A stretch of 58,927 bases of DNA from Aeoliella straminimaris (GTDB taxonomy: Bacteria > Planctomycetota > Planctomycetia > Pirellulales > Lacipirellulaceae). Of the stretch, positions 1 through 7,615 are shown piece by piece. The notes under the pieces are model-generated. The model did no database searches. It saw nothing but the letters and a program-made list of their open reading frames with translations, and was not told where the DNA came from. Numbering within the stretch: the first letter of the stretch is position 1; each line of letters begins with the position of its first letter. Where the stretch lies: the NCBI RefSeq assembly GCF_024054565.1, contig NZ_JAMXLR010000064.1, positions 1 to 58,927 of the forward strand. Reading direction: 5' to 3'. Made by a program: the position numbers and the translations under genes.

Positions 1-848
1 GGGCTTTCAATAATCAAACCCACCCGGGGCGTAATCACCAGCGCGGTCAGCGACGAATCCAGTTTGTTGAAGCTGGTCCACGTTTTGTTAACGTCCAGGC
101 TCGCAAACCAGTTATCCCCGCCAACGGCCGAAGTGACGCCGAACCCTGCCGTGGGTCCATACAGGTTAACAGGCGCACGAATCATCACTGGGTCGGACGT
201 CGGCAGTGGGAAGTTATCGACTTCCACTAGTACGTCACCTTTGGTTTGGGTATGCCCCACCAGGCCGTAGACGTTCACGCAGGGAAAGACCCACAAGTCG
301 ATCCGCGACATGTGCGACTGAGCTCTAAACGTGGAGGTTGGCACGGCCACTCGATCGACTGGAACAAGTGGATTGTCACCCAGACTCAAACGAACCTCGC
401 CGACGGCCACGTTGCGATCCAGCCTGGTATAGACGTAGCTAGTACCCAGCGGCGGCAGTAGCTTCTCCGCTTTGTCACCCGCAATCTCCTTGCAAAGCGG
501 GAATGGCAGATTCGAACGTGGGATACAGCGATCGACGGGGCTGTAATGAGGATCGCTGCTGCCATTGCCACAGACATCGCCACAGCCATTTCCGCAACTG
601 TCGCCACAACCTAAAAGTGAGTCGCAGCAACTTTCCTGCATTGCCACGGGCGCAAACTGCTCATCGTAGATCCAGATCGAAGAACTGCCGCCAGTGAAAT
701 CGCTCTCGGGCACCATCGTGTACGGGGTCCAAGGCGTCTGCTGCCTGGTGGATGAGACGTCGTTGGCCAATACCACCGATGAGCCCAGCAGCAGGGCTGA
801 GGCAAGCAGGCTTTTGCGAAAGATTCGAGTTCCCCCCTCGAAACACAC
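1..848 (-). CDS. Exported Cys/Gly-rich protein, 3' part beyond window
   Basis: An uninterrupted minus-strand frame runs from a GTG at 846-848 off the left edge (about 282 codons visible). The N-terminus has a basic stretch (RIFRKS) followed by a hydrophobic LLASALLLGSSLVVLA segment, a signal peptide. Around residues 60-90 there is a Cys/Gly-rich patch with CCDSLLGCGDSCGNGCGD. The later part alternates hydrophobic and polar residues with aromatic ends, as in beta strands, for example FGVTSAVGGDNWFASLDVNK, suggesting an outer-membrane barrel or periplasmic beta protein. No family is recognised with certainty. The same design (signal peptide, Cys-rich patch, beta-rich body) recurs in the porin at 41842-43176. 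The GTG start is chosen because no ATG lies in frame upstream of the signal peptide; no clear ribosome binding site is visible. Confidence 0.65.
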   Translation of the reverse strand, partial: MCFEGGTRIFRKSLLASALLLGSSVVLANDVSSTRQQTPWTPYTMVPESDFTGGSSSIWIYDEQFAPVAMQESCCDSLLGCGDSCGNGCGDVCGNGSSDPHYSPVDRCIPRSNLPFPLCKEIAGDKAEKLLPPLGTSYVYTRLDRNVAVGEVRLSLGDNPLVPVDRVAVPTSTFRAQSHMSRIDLWVFPCVNVYGLVGHTQTKGDVLVEVDNFPLPTSDPVMIRAPVNLYGPTAGFGVTSAVGGDNWFASLDVNKTWTSFNKLDSSLTALVITPRVGLIIES

Positions 849-1448
849 CCAATAAGCGCACGATTACTCAGTCAGCATCGGTGGGCTAGGCTAGCAGGCA
901 TCAGCGGAAGACCGTATTTCCGGGGAAATCTTGCGTTTGCTGGTAGCTAGCAGCTTGCACGCACGAAGCTCTCGCTAGCATACTCGCCGACAACAGGCTA
1001 AGTCGCTCACCAGGGTCTTCACACCATACGATCGCACACCTGAAGCACACCGCCCACCACACGACTGCAGGTGTTTGGCTGTTCGCGTTTCTAAGACCAC
1101 GGTTCAGCCCCACTGCGCATGAGCAACATTCAGTGAAACGAGAAACGCTTGCAGAATGCAGGCCACTTGTTGCCTTCTGGCACTTGTGGGAGAATCTGGC
1201 CGTTGGGTAGCTCTGTAGCCCACTTGTGCGGGCCAAGCTTGCACCTTCCGCCAGCGGTGCCGCGGCTAGAGCGTTTTCCGATCTGGTGTGCTGGTTCGGC
1301 GTCAATGAATTGGTTCGCTGGGCGGAGGCCGAACCAGGCGAATTGCCATCCGTCGATGCAGGCCGACAAGGCCGCGGACCGACTCGACAAGCAAAACCGG
1401 CACACCGAGGGTGAAAGCGCTCTAAGTTCCTGGACGGGCAACAACTCG
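849..1448. other. Intergenic region without a supported gene
   Basis: This 600-base stretch separates the divergent exported protein and the MFS transporter. Open frames exist on both strands but their translations are Arg/Ser/Cys-rich with no domain, and an extension of the transporter frame upstream of 1449 has no hydrophobic or family-like content. I see no RNA gene or clear terminator. It presumably holds the promoters of both flanking genes. Confidence 0.5.
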
Positions 1449-2765
1449 ATGGCCAATGCTTTCCGCGCGCTGAAGCACCGCAACTTTCAGTTGTTCTTTG
1501 CTGGCCAGTTCATCTCTCTCACCGGCACCTGGATGCAATCGGTGGCACAGAGTTGGCTCGTCTATCGACTCACAGGGTCGGTAGTGCTGCTGGGACTGAT
1601 TGGTTTCGCCTCGCAGATTCCGGTATTCCTGCTGGCCGCCCTGGGCGGCGTGGTGGCCGATCGCCACGATCGCCGTCGAATCCTGATTGCCACGCAAACC
1701 GCATCGATGATGGTCGCCTTCCTGCTGGCGGGACTTACCATCAGCGGGCTGGTGCAGGTGTGGCATCTGTTCGCGGTGGCCGTCTGCTTTGGTGTGATCA
1801 ATGCGTTCGACATCCCCGCGCGGCAGGCGTTTGTACCCGACATGGTGGGGCGGGACGACCTGATCAACGCGATCGCGCTCAACTCGTCGATGTTCAACGG
1901 CGCGCGCATCGTAGGCCCCGCCATTGCCGGGGTGCTGGTAGCCCTGGTTGGTGAAGGGTGGTGTTTCTTTGTAAACGCGGTGAGCTTCATCGCCGTGATC
2001 GCGGGACTGTTGCTCATGCAATTGACACCCATCGTCCGCCACCACACCGGTAGCGCCCTGGAGAATCTGGTCGAAGGCTTCCACTTCACCACTCACACGG
2101 CCCCCATCCGAGCGCTCTTGTTGCTGCTGGGGGTGATGAGCTTGATGGGCATGCCGTACGTGGTGTTGATGCCGATCTTCGCCGAGAAGATCCTTGGCGG
2201 CAACTCCGCCACGCTAGGCTACTTGATGGGCGCAAGTGGCGTGGGCGCGCTGATCGCTGCGCTGGTGCTCGCGGCACGCGAAAAGGTGTTCGGACTGGGC
2301 ACCTGGGTCGCCGCCGCGGCAGCTGGCTTTGGAATCAGTCTGATACTCTTTGCACTGTCCAATCAGTTCTGGCTGTCTATGCTGCTATTGGTACCCGTGG
2401 GCTTCACGATGATGATCCAGATGGCAGCTTCCAACACGCTGGTGCAGGCCTCCGTACCCGACGTGCTGCGGGGCCGCGTGATGAGCGTCTATTCCATGAT
2501 GTTCATGGGCATGGCGCCGGTAGGATCGCTGCTGTCGGGTGCCGTGGCTGGCGTGGTGGGTGCACCAACCACCGTGGCCTTGGGGGGCGTCGCCTGCATC
2601 CTTGCCGGCGGATACTTTGCAGTTCGGCTGCCTCAGCTGCGCGACGAGGGACGCCGCCTGATCGTGGCACTCCAAATGACCGGCGGCGACCCGGCCGTGG
2701 AAGCCGCTTACCAGCAACCCGTGCTGACGGGCGAGGAACCCGTCATGGAGTCCGCAAACGATTGA
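1449..2765 (+). CDS. MFS transporter (MFS_3/EntS-like exporter)
   Basis: 438-residue inner-membrane protein with a major facilitator fold. It opens with ANAFRALKHRNFQLFFAGQ, the usual start of the MFS_3/EntS-like exporters, followed by FISLTGTWMQSVAQSWLVYRL. The loop motif GGVVADRHDRRRIL (about residues 55-70) is the MFS loop 2-3 signature G-x-x-x-D-R-x-x-R-R. About ten to twelve hydrophobic segments follow, and the second half carries VPDVLRGRVMSVYSMMFMG, typical of this subfamily. Start: the frame is open from 1149, but only the ATG at 1449 gives a family-like N-terminus. Substrate cannot be read from sequence; relatives export siderophores, drugs or other small molecules. It stands alone, with the next gene 151 bases downstream. 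Confidence 0.9.
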   Translation: MANAFRALKHRNFQLFFAGQFISLTGTWMQSVAQSWLVYRLTGSVVLLGLIGFASQIPVFLLAALGGVVADRHDRRRILIATQTASMMVAFLLAGLTISGLVQVWHLFAVAVCFGVINAFDIPARQAFVPDMVGRDDLINAIALNSSMFNGARIVGPAIAGVLVALVGEGWCFFVNAVSFIAVIAGLLLMQLTPIVRHHTGSALENLVEGFHFTTHTAPIRALLLLLGVMSLMGMPYVVLMPIFAEKILGGNSATLGYLMGASGVGALIAALVLAAREKVFGLGTWVAAAAAGFGISLILFALSNQFWLSMLLLVPVGFTMMIQMAASNTLVQASVPDVLRGRVMSVYSMMFMGMAPVGSLLSGAVAGVVGAPTTVALGGVACILAGGYFAVRLPQLRDEGRRLIVALQMTGGDPAVEAAYQQPVLTGEEPVMESAND

Positions 2766-2916
2766 CCGGTGTATTCGGCCCCATAGCTCCAGATTTTGCG
2801 TGATCAGCATCGAAATGCTTCTCAACTCGCAGCGACCATGATAGCATGACCTGACTTTTCTTTGGGGCGGAACCGTTGTAACGATTACTACTCTTGATTC
2901 GCAGGACTTCTCGACC

Positions 2917-3912
2917 ATGCGTAAGCTACTGATAACCACGCTTGCCCTCTCCGCTGTTGCTTCCTTGGTAACCGCCGCCGAGCCGCTTCCCTCCTGGAAT
3001 GATTCGGCGCCGAAGAAAGCCATTATCGAATTTGTCGAAAAGGTGACCGAGGAAGGATCGCCCGACTTCGTTCCCCCCGAAGAACGCATCGCCGTGTTCG
3101 ACAACGACGGCACGCTGTGGCCCGAGAACCCGGTACCGTTCCAGTTGGCCTACGCGCTCGACACGCTGAAGAAAGACGTCGAGAAGAAACCGGAACTAAA
3201 AAAGGAGCCAATGGTCGCGGCGGCGCTCGAGGGCGACTTCGAGAAGCTGTTGGCCGGGCCGCATCACGAAGGACTGCTGAAAATCCTCGCCCTGACTCAT
3301 GCCGGCATGACCACCACCGAGTTCGACCAGAGCGTGAAGGACTGGTTCGCCACGGCCGAGCATCCTCGCTTCAAGCAGCACTACGATCAACTCACCTACC
3401 AGCCGATGCAGGAAGTGCTGGCCTATCTGCGGGCCAACGGCTTCAAGACGTTCATCGTCTCGGGCGGTGGGGCCGACTTCATGCGTGTCTGGAGCGAGCG
3501 GGTGTACGGCATCGTGCCCCAGCAGGTGGTGGGCTCCAACACCCGCACCAAGTACGAACTGCGGCCGAGCGGACCCGTGCTGATTAAGACGATGGATCAA
3601 TTATTCGTTGACGACAAAGCGGGCAAACCGGTTGGCATTCACGAGTTCATCGGCCGCCGCCCGATAGCCTGTTTCGGCAACAGCGATGGCGACAAGGAGA
3701 TGCTCGAGTACACGACGATCGACAACTCTCGCCCCAGCTTCGGCCTGATCGTGCACCACACCGACGCGGTGCGCGAGTATGCCTATGATGCCCACCCCAA
3801 GAGCAGCGGCAAGCTGGTCAAAGCGCTCAAAGAAGCGCCGAAGCGAGGCTGGAGCGTGGTCGACATGAAGAACGATTGGAAGCAGGTGTTCTCAACGCCG
3901 CCTGCTGAGTGA
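2917..3912 (+). CDS. Secreted HAD-family phosphatase
   Basis: 331 residues. Residues 1-21 form a signal peptide (MRKLLITTLALSAVASLVTAA). The HAD phosphotransferase motif I is FDNDGTLW with nucleophile and acid at Asp62 and Asp64; motif II is the Ser in FIVSGGGADFMR; motif IV is CFGNSDGDKEM with the metal-binding acidic pair. The helical cap lies between, which matches phosphoserine-phosphatase-like C1 members. The fold suggests hydrolysis of a phosphomonoester outside the cytoplasm; the substrate is unknown. It lies 59 bases upstream of the sulfatase on the same strand. Between the two, around 3937-3956, is a short hairpin (GACCGTC, loop GCGGTA, GACGGTC) without a T-run. Confidence 0.9.
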   Translation: MRKLLITTLALSAVASLVTAAEPLPSWNDSAPKKAIIEFVEKVTEEGSPDFVPPEERIAVFDNDGTLWPENPVPFQLAYALDTLKKDVEKKPELKKEPMVAAALEGDFEKLLAGPHHEGLLKILALTHAGMTTTEFDQSVKDWFATAEHPRFKQHYDQLTYQPMQEVLAYLRANGFKTFIVSGGGADFMRVWSERVYGIVPQQVVGSNTRTKYELRPSGPVLIKTMDQLFVDDKAGKPVGIHEFIGRRPIACFGNSDGDKEMLEYTTIDNSRPSFGLIVHHTDAVREYAYDAHPKSSGKLVKALKEAPKRGWSVVDMKNDWKQVFSTPPAE

Positions 3913-3971
3913 CGAGATTTGCGGAACTGTTTTTGTGACCGTCGCGGTAGACGGTCGGATCTGGAAGGGAA

Positions 3972-5564
3972 ATGCCATCACGTTATCTCCCCACTAACTC
4001 GGAGACTACAGCGATAAGACGCACGTTTCAATCATTGGCGGCAACCGCCCTATTGGTCGCTTTCGCGGCTGGGCCGGCCGTTGCCCAAGAGGCGGCCAAG
4101 AAGCCGAATATCCTTGTCATCTTTGGCGACGATGTCGGGTACTGGAACGTTAGTGCCTTTGGCCAAGGGGTCATGGGATACGACACGCCCAACATCGATC
4201 GTTTGGCCAAAGAAGGTGGGCGGCTGACCTCGTACTACGCCCAGCAAAGCTGCACGGCGGGACGCTCGGCCTTCCTTACCGGCCAGATGCCGTTCCGCAC
4301 AGGGCTCTCTAAAGTGGGCCTGCCGGGAGCGGATCTTGGTTTGCAGAAGGAAGATCCCACCATCGCCGAGATGCTCAAACCGCTCGGTTACACCACCGGG
4401 CAGTTTGGCAAGAACCACCTCGGCGATCGCGACGAGTTCCTGCCAACCAACCACGGGTTCGATGAGTTCTTTGGCAACCTGTACCACTTGAACGCCGAAG
4501 AAGAGCCCGAGAACCCCGACTATCCCAAGAACCCCGAGTTCCGCAAGAAGTACGGTCCCCGCGGCGTGATTCACTCCACGGCGGACGGCAAGATCGAAGA
4601 TACCGGTCCGCTGACCATGAAACGGATGGAAACCATCGACGAAGAAGTGCTGGCCAAGGCCACCGACTTCCTCGATCGCGCCACCAAATCGGGCAAGCCC
4701 TTCTTCTGCTGGTTCAACACCACGCGGATGCACAACTTCACCCACGTGAAGAAGGAAAACCAGGGCAAGACCGGGCTCGGCTTCTATGCCGATGGTATGG
4801 TCGAGCACGATGCGGTCGTCGGCAAACTGCTCGATTACGTCGACGCGCTTGGCATCACCGAGGAAACTATCGTCATTTACACCACCGATAATGGCCCCAT
4901 GGTCTGTTTGTTCCCGGACGCCGGCACGACGCCGTTCCGTGGCGAGAAGAACACCAACTGGGAAGGTGGCTGGCGCGTGCCGACCCTGATTCGCTGGCCT
5001 GGCGTCGTGAAGCCTGGTTCGACCTTCAAGGATGTGTTCGCCGGTGAGGACTGGTTCCCCACGCTGGTGGCGGCGGCCGGTAACTCCGAAGTGACCGAAG
5101 AACTGCTCGAAGGCAAGACCGTCGGCGACATGACCTACAAGGTGCACCTCGACGGTTATAACCAGACGGACTACCTGTCCGGCAAGTCGGATGAGAGCGC
5201 TCGCAAGGAGTTCTTCTACTTCAGCGACGATGGCGACCTGCTGGCGGTGCGTTACGATCGCATCAAGGCCCATTTCATGATTCAGGAAGCCACCGGTATC
5301 GACGTCTGGCGGCATCCCTTCACCACTCTGCGGGCCCCCATTTTCTTCGACCTGGAGATCGATCCGGGCGAACGTGGGCAGGAAGGCATGAACTACAACG
5401 ACTGGTGGTACCGCCGGGCGTTCGTGCTGGTGCCGCTGCAGGAAATGGTTGCCAAGAAGCTGGCGACCTTCGAGGAGTTCCCGCCCCGCCAAAAGGCGGC
5501 TAGCTTCACCGTGGACGAGGCGCTGGAGGCGCTGAATTCCGGGCTGAACAGTCCGGCCAAGTAG
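3972..5564 (+). CDS. Arylsulfatase, exported, formylglycine-type
   Basis: 530 residues of the alkaline phosphatase/sulfatase superfamily. Residues 20-39 are a signal sequence ending AGPAVAQ. The mature protein starts with KKPNILVIFGDDVGYWN, the metal-binding strand of sulfatases. The formylglycine motif is C94-T-A-G-R, which fits C-x-[PA]-x-R, so activation by a formylglycine-generating enzyme is expected (none is in the window). Other signatures are FGKNHLGD and YTTDNGP. Length is normal for the family. Planctomycetes encode many such enzymes for sulfated polysaccharides; the substrate here is not determinable. A GGAAGGG sequence sits just before the ATG. The preceding secreted phosphatase may be co-transcribed. 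Confidence 0.93.
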   Translation: MPSRYLPTNSETTAIRRTFQSLAATALLVAFAAGPAVAQEAAKKPNILVIFGDDVGYWNVSAFGQGVMGYDTPNIDRLAKEGGRLTSYYAQQSCTAGRSAFLTGQMPFRTGLSKVGLPGADLGLQKEDPTIAEMLKPLGYTTGQFGKNHLGDRDEFLPTNHGFDEFFGNLYHLNAEEEPENPDYPKNPEFRKKYGPRGVIHSTADGKIEDTGPLTMKRMETIDEEVLAKATDFLDRATKSGKPFFCWFNTTRMHNFTHVKKENQGKTGLGFYADGMVEHDAVVGKLLDYVDALGITEETIVIYTTDNGPMVCLFPDAGTTPFRGEKNTNWEGGWRVPTLIRWPGVVKPGSTFKDVFAGEDWFPTLVAAAGNSEVTEELLEGKTVGDMTYKVHLDGYNQTDYLSGKSDESARKEFFYFSDDGDLLAVRYDRIKAHFMIQEATGIDVWRHPFTTLRAPIFFDLEIDPGERGQEGMNYNDWWYRRAFVLVPLQEMVAKKLATFEEFPPRQKAASFTVDEALEALNSGLNSPAK

Positions 5565-5576
5565 TACTCACCAAGG

Positions 5577-5615
5577 TGGGGCGGCTCGACACCTCGAGCC
5601 GCCCTCCCCTTTTTC
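5577..5615 (+). terminator. Rho-independent terminator after sulfatase
   Basis: A perfect 10-bp stem GGCGGCTCGA / TCGAGCCGCC with a CACC loop (5580-5603) is followed by CTCCCC and five T. It lies 13 bases after the sulfatase stop codon and 50 bases before the next gene, so it should end the phosphatase-sulfatase transcript. Confidence 0.85.
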
Positions 5616-5664
5616 TTCTCCAGCGTTCGTACTGGAAGCGACCAGGCCAGAAAGGGATCGAAGC

Positions 5665-6270
5665 ATGAGCAAACGACAGCAGCGAGCTAAAGAGGCTGCC
5701 GCGGCGGCCAAGCAGCGGGTGGATGCCAAGCTGGGCGACATTTGGTGGACCATCATGCTCCGTGGGGTGCTTGCGTTGGCGCTGGCCGTGTGTGCCTTTG
5801 TCTGGCCGGAGAAGACGCTCGGCATCTTTGTCAAACTGCTGGGAGCGTACTTCTTGTTCGACGGCGTGCTGGGGGCGATTAGCGCCTATCGCAGCGGCGA
5901 CAAGACGGCGCCCCTCATGCAAGCTGTCGTGAGCCTGGCGCTCGGCCTGGTGCTGCTGTTGTGGACTGGCATCAGCGGCAAGCTGTTCCTGATCCTGGTG
6001 GGGATCTGGCTGTTGCTGCAAGGCGTCAGCCTGTTCGTCGCGGCATTTCGCATGGAATCGACCGACGAGCAGCGGACGCTGGCTTTGGTGATTGGCGGCG
6101 TGATGGCCGCCATCGGTGTGGTGTTTATCTTCTGGACCGACACCGGCGTCGTTGCTATCTCGTGGCTCATCGCCGTGGGGGCGACCGTGATCGGGGCCCT
6201 GCTGGTGTATCTGGCGACGCGCGTAAAACGACTCCAGAGCAAGATCGATCACATCGGCGATCACTCTTAG
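5665..6270 (+). CDS. HdeD-like (DUF308) membrane protein
   Basis: 201 residues with six predicted membrane segments arranged as three helical pairs, typical of the HdeD/DUF308 family. The N-terminal 30 residues are charged and Ala/Lys/Gln-rich (SKRQQRAKEAAAAAKQR), then IMLRGVLALALAVCAFVWPEKTL begins the first repeat; the motif of a hydrophobic stretch followed by a W-P or G-K turn repeats at about 60-residue spacing. HdeD is linked to acid resistance in enterobacteria, but the family is broad and no function should be assumed here. It starts with ATG after the terminator, so it is probably monocistronic. Confidence 0.85.
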   Translation: MSKRQQRAKEAAAAAKQRVDAKLGDIWWTIMLRGVLALALAVCAFVWPEKTLGIFVKLLGAYFLFDGVLGAISAYRSGDKTAPLMQAVVSLALGLVLLLWTGISGKLFLILVGIWLLLQGVSLFVAAFRMESTDEQRTLALVIGGVMAAIGVVFIFWTDTGVVAISWLIAVGATVIGALLVYLATRVKRLQSKIDHIGDHS

Positions 6271-6284
6271 CGTAAAAACGCTAA
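6267..6284 (+). terminator. Short hairpin at the end of the HdeD-like gene
   Basis: A 6-bp perfect stem TTAGCG / CGCTAA around an A-rich loop (TAAAAA) includes the stop codon of the HdeD-like gene. No T-run follows, so it is at best a weak terminator or an RNA 3'-end stabiliser. Confidence 0.35.
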
Positions 6285-6425
6285 TCCAAGCGATGGCGGA
6301 TCCTCGGCCACCTGCACGGCCAGGGTGTTGTCCCCTCAAAACCGGCACCAAGCACCACTCCTGGAAAACAGGCAGTTTGCTTCGTAGGTTTCGAGTGGCA
6401 GAGCAACACACAGGGGTTTTCCGCA

Positions 6426-6448
6426 ATCCACAGTAGCCAGCTGTGGAT
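6426..6448. promoter_or_regulatory. 8-bp inverted repeat, possible operator
   Basis: ATCCACAG and CTGTGGAT form a perfect inverted repeat with a 7-base centre, about 170 bases upstream of the exported repeat protein and histidine kinase pair. Size and spacing fit a dimeric regulator site. It also resembles two facing DnaA-like boxes, but there is only one pair. No regulator is assigned. Confidence 0.3.
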
Positions 6449-6619
6449 ACTGTCCTGACTGGGATGCGGGTTATACGGCTTTGGCCATGGCCCAGGCTCC
6501 ATGCGGCGGCAAGCCACATTGCGGGGGCCCCGCCCCCGGGCGTGAGCGAGACCTATGATTTTCCCGGCGACCTGCCAATGCCGGGTTTCAGTACGAGGTC
6601 TCTACTCACCGCGAGCATC

Positions 6620-7615
6620 ATGGCCAGAGAAACAATAGTCACGCGATTCCTGTTGGGATGCAAGGTCCCGTTGGTCGGCTTGATGGCCATCTGCCTTGGC
6701 GGATTGCCTGCGATGGGTGCTGGGCACCATGTCGAGTCATTTCAGGTGTACGCGCGGGCCACCGTGGTACATTCCGAGCTTGAGACCTTGCGGTATCACT
6801 TGGGCAAGCCGGAAGTCTCCCCGCCGGTCATTACGGCCAGTGGTGTCACCCCGCACGAAACGTACTTTCAGGCGTTGGCACTGTTCCGCAACGCCAACCA
6901 GTTGTGCTTTGAACATACCGGCCGCCTTGCCGAGGTACCGCCACTGCCGGCGGGCACCATCGACTGCCACGAAGTGCAGAAGGTGATCGACGCTGCTCTC
7001 GAACGGATCGTGCTGGTCCGCAAAACCTTCGACACGGCGGACCATCTGGAGTTGGCGAAGGATTCGACCGATACGAGCAAATCGCGAACCGATGTGTTTA
7101 ACCTGCTGGTACAATCCAACCGACAACTGAACCTGCTTCTTGATCGCCGGGTAGCGCCTCGCGAAGTCTTCTCGCAAGCAACCCTCGCCTCGAGTTACAC
7201 GGCCCGCCTGCTCGAACGATCGCCCGAGTTCGACTTGCTTCCGAAAGCACCTGCCTACGAAGCCGGCAAGCGCCCCGTCGATGTATTTCACCGCTTGCTG
7301 ATATGCCTGGACCATGTTCGTGGGATTGCCCAGGTATCCGACGTACCGATGCTCGATCTGACAATAAATCAGGATCAACTTTCGACAGTGGAGCCGAGCG
7401 ACGTCTACCATCTCGCCTCCTTGATCGTCGCCGAGTTGACGTGCCTGCACTCGCAACTGGAGGGCGCCCAGTCGCCTCCCGATCTGTATGAAGTCGGCCG
7501 CAAGGTGCCCTCGGACGTTTACCAACGCGTCGGCCTGCTGCAACAGCAGCTCGTCACCTTGGAGCAATATGTTCAGTTGCATCCCGACTGGCTGAGTCAG
7601 GATACGGAACAATGA
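6620..7615 (+). CDS. Exported helical repeat protein coupled to histidine kinase
   Basis: 331 residues from the ATG at 6620, which gives a signal peptide (hydrophobic LVGLMAICLGGLPAMGAG, residues 18-35); the frame is open further upstream but that part is Pro/Arg-rich and non-family-like. The mature protein is predicted helical and shows a degenerate repeat of about 39 residues marked by P-x-[DE]-[VT]-[YF] followed by a Leu-rich amphipathic helix: motifs near residues 78, 117, 157, 180, 219, 259 and 297 (PHETYF, HEVQ, TDVF, PREVF, PVDVF, PSDVY, PSDVY). I recognise no named family. The last bases overlap the kinase start (ATGA, 7612-7615), so the two are translationally coupled; the natural inference is an extracytoplasmic partner or ligand-binding module of the kinase. 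Confidence 0.8.
   Translation: MARETIVTRFLLGCKVPLVGLMAICLGGLPAMGAGHHVESFQVYARATVVHSELETLRYHLGKPEVSPPVITASGVTPHETYFQALALFRNANQLCFEHTGRLAEVPPLPAGTIDCHEVQKVIDAALERIVLVRKTFDTADHLELAKDSTDTSKSRTDVFNLLVQSNRQLNLLLDRRVAPREVFSQATLASSYTARLLERSPEFDLLPKAPAYEAGKRPVDVFHRLLICLDHVRGIAQVSDVPMLDLTINQDQLSTVEPSDVYHLASLIVAELTCLHSQLEGAQSPPDLYEVGRKVPSDVYQRVGLLQQQLVTLEQYVQLHPDWLSQDTEQ

Noticed and set aside
4050..5492. 480-codon minus-strand ORF opposite the sulfatase
   Set aside because: It is the antisense shadow of a high-GC gene; His/Val/Gly/Ala-rich with no motifs, whereas the plus strand has all sulfatase motifs. Similar long shadows opposite the heme peroxidase, prkA, spoVR and the LEPR protein were also dropped.
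6426..6448. Replication origin suggested by facing DnaA-like boxes and a GC-rich palindrome nearby
   Set aside because: Only two imperfect boxes, no AT-rich unwinding region and no dnaA or dnaN nearby; kept only as a possible operator.
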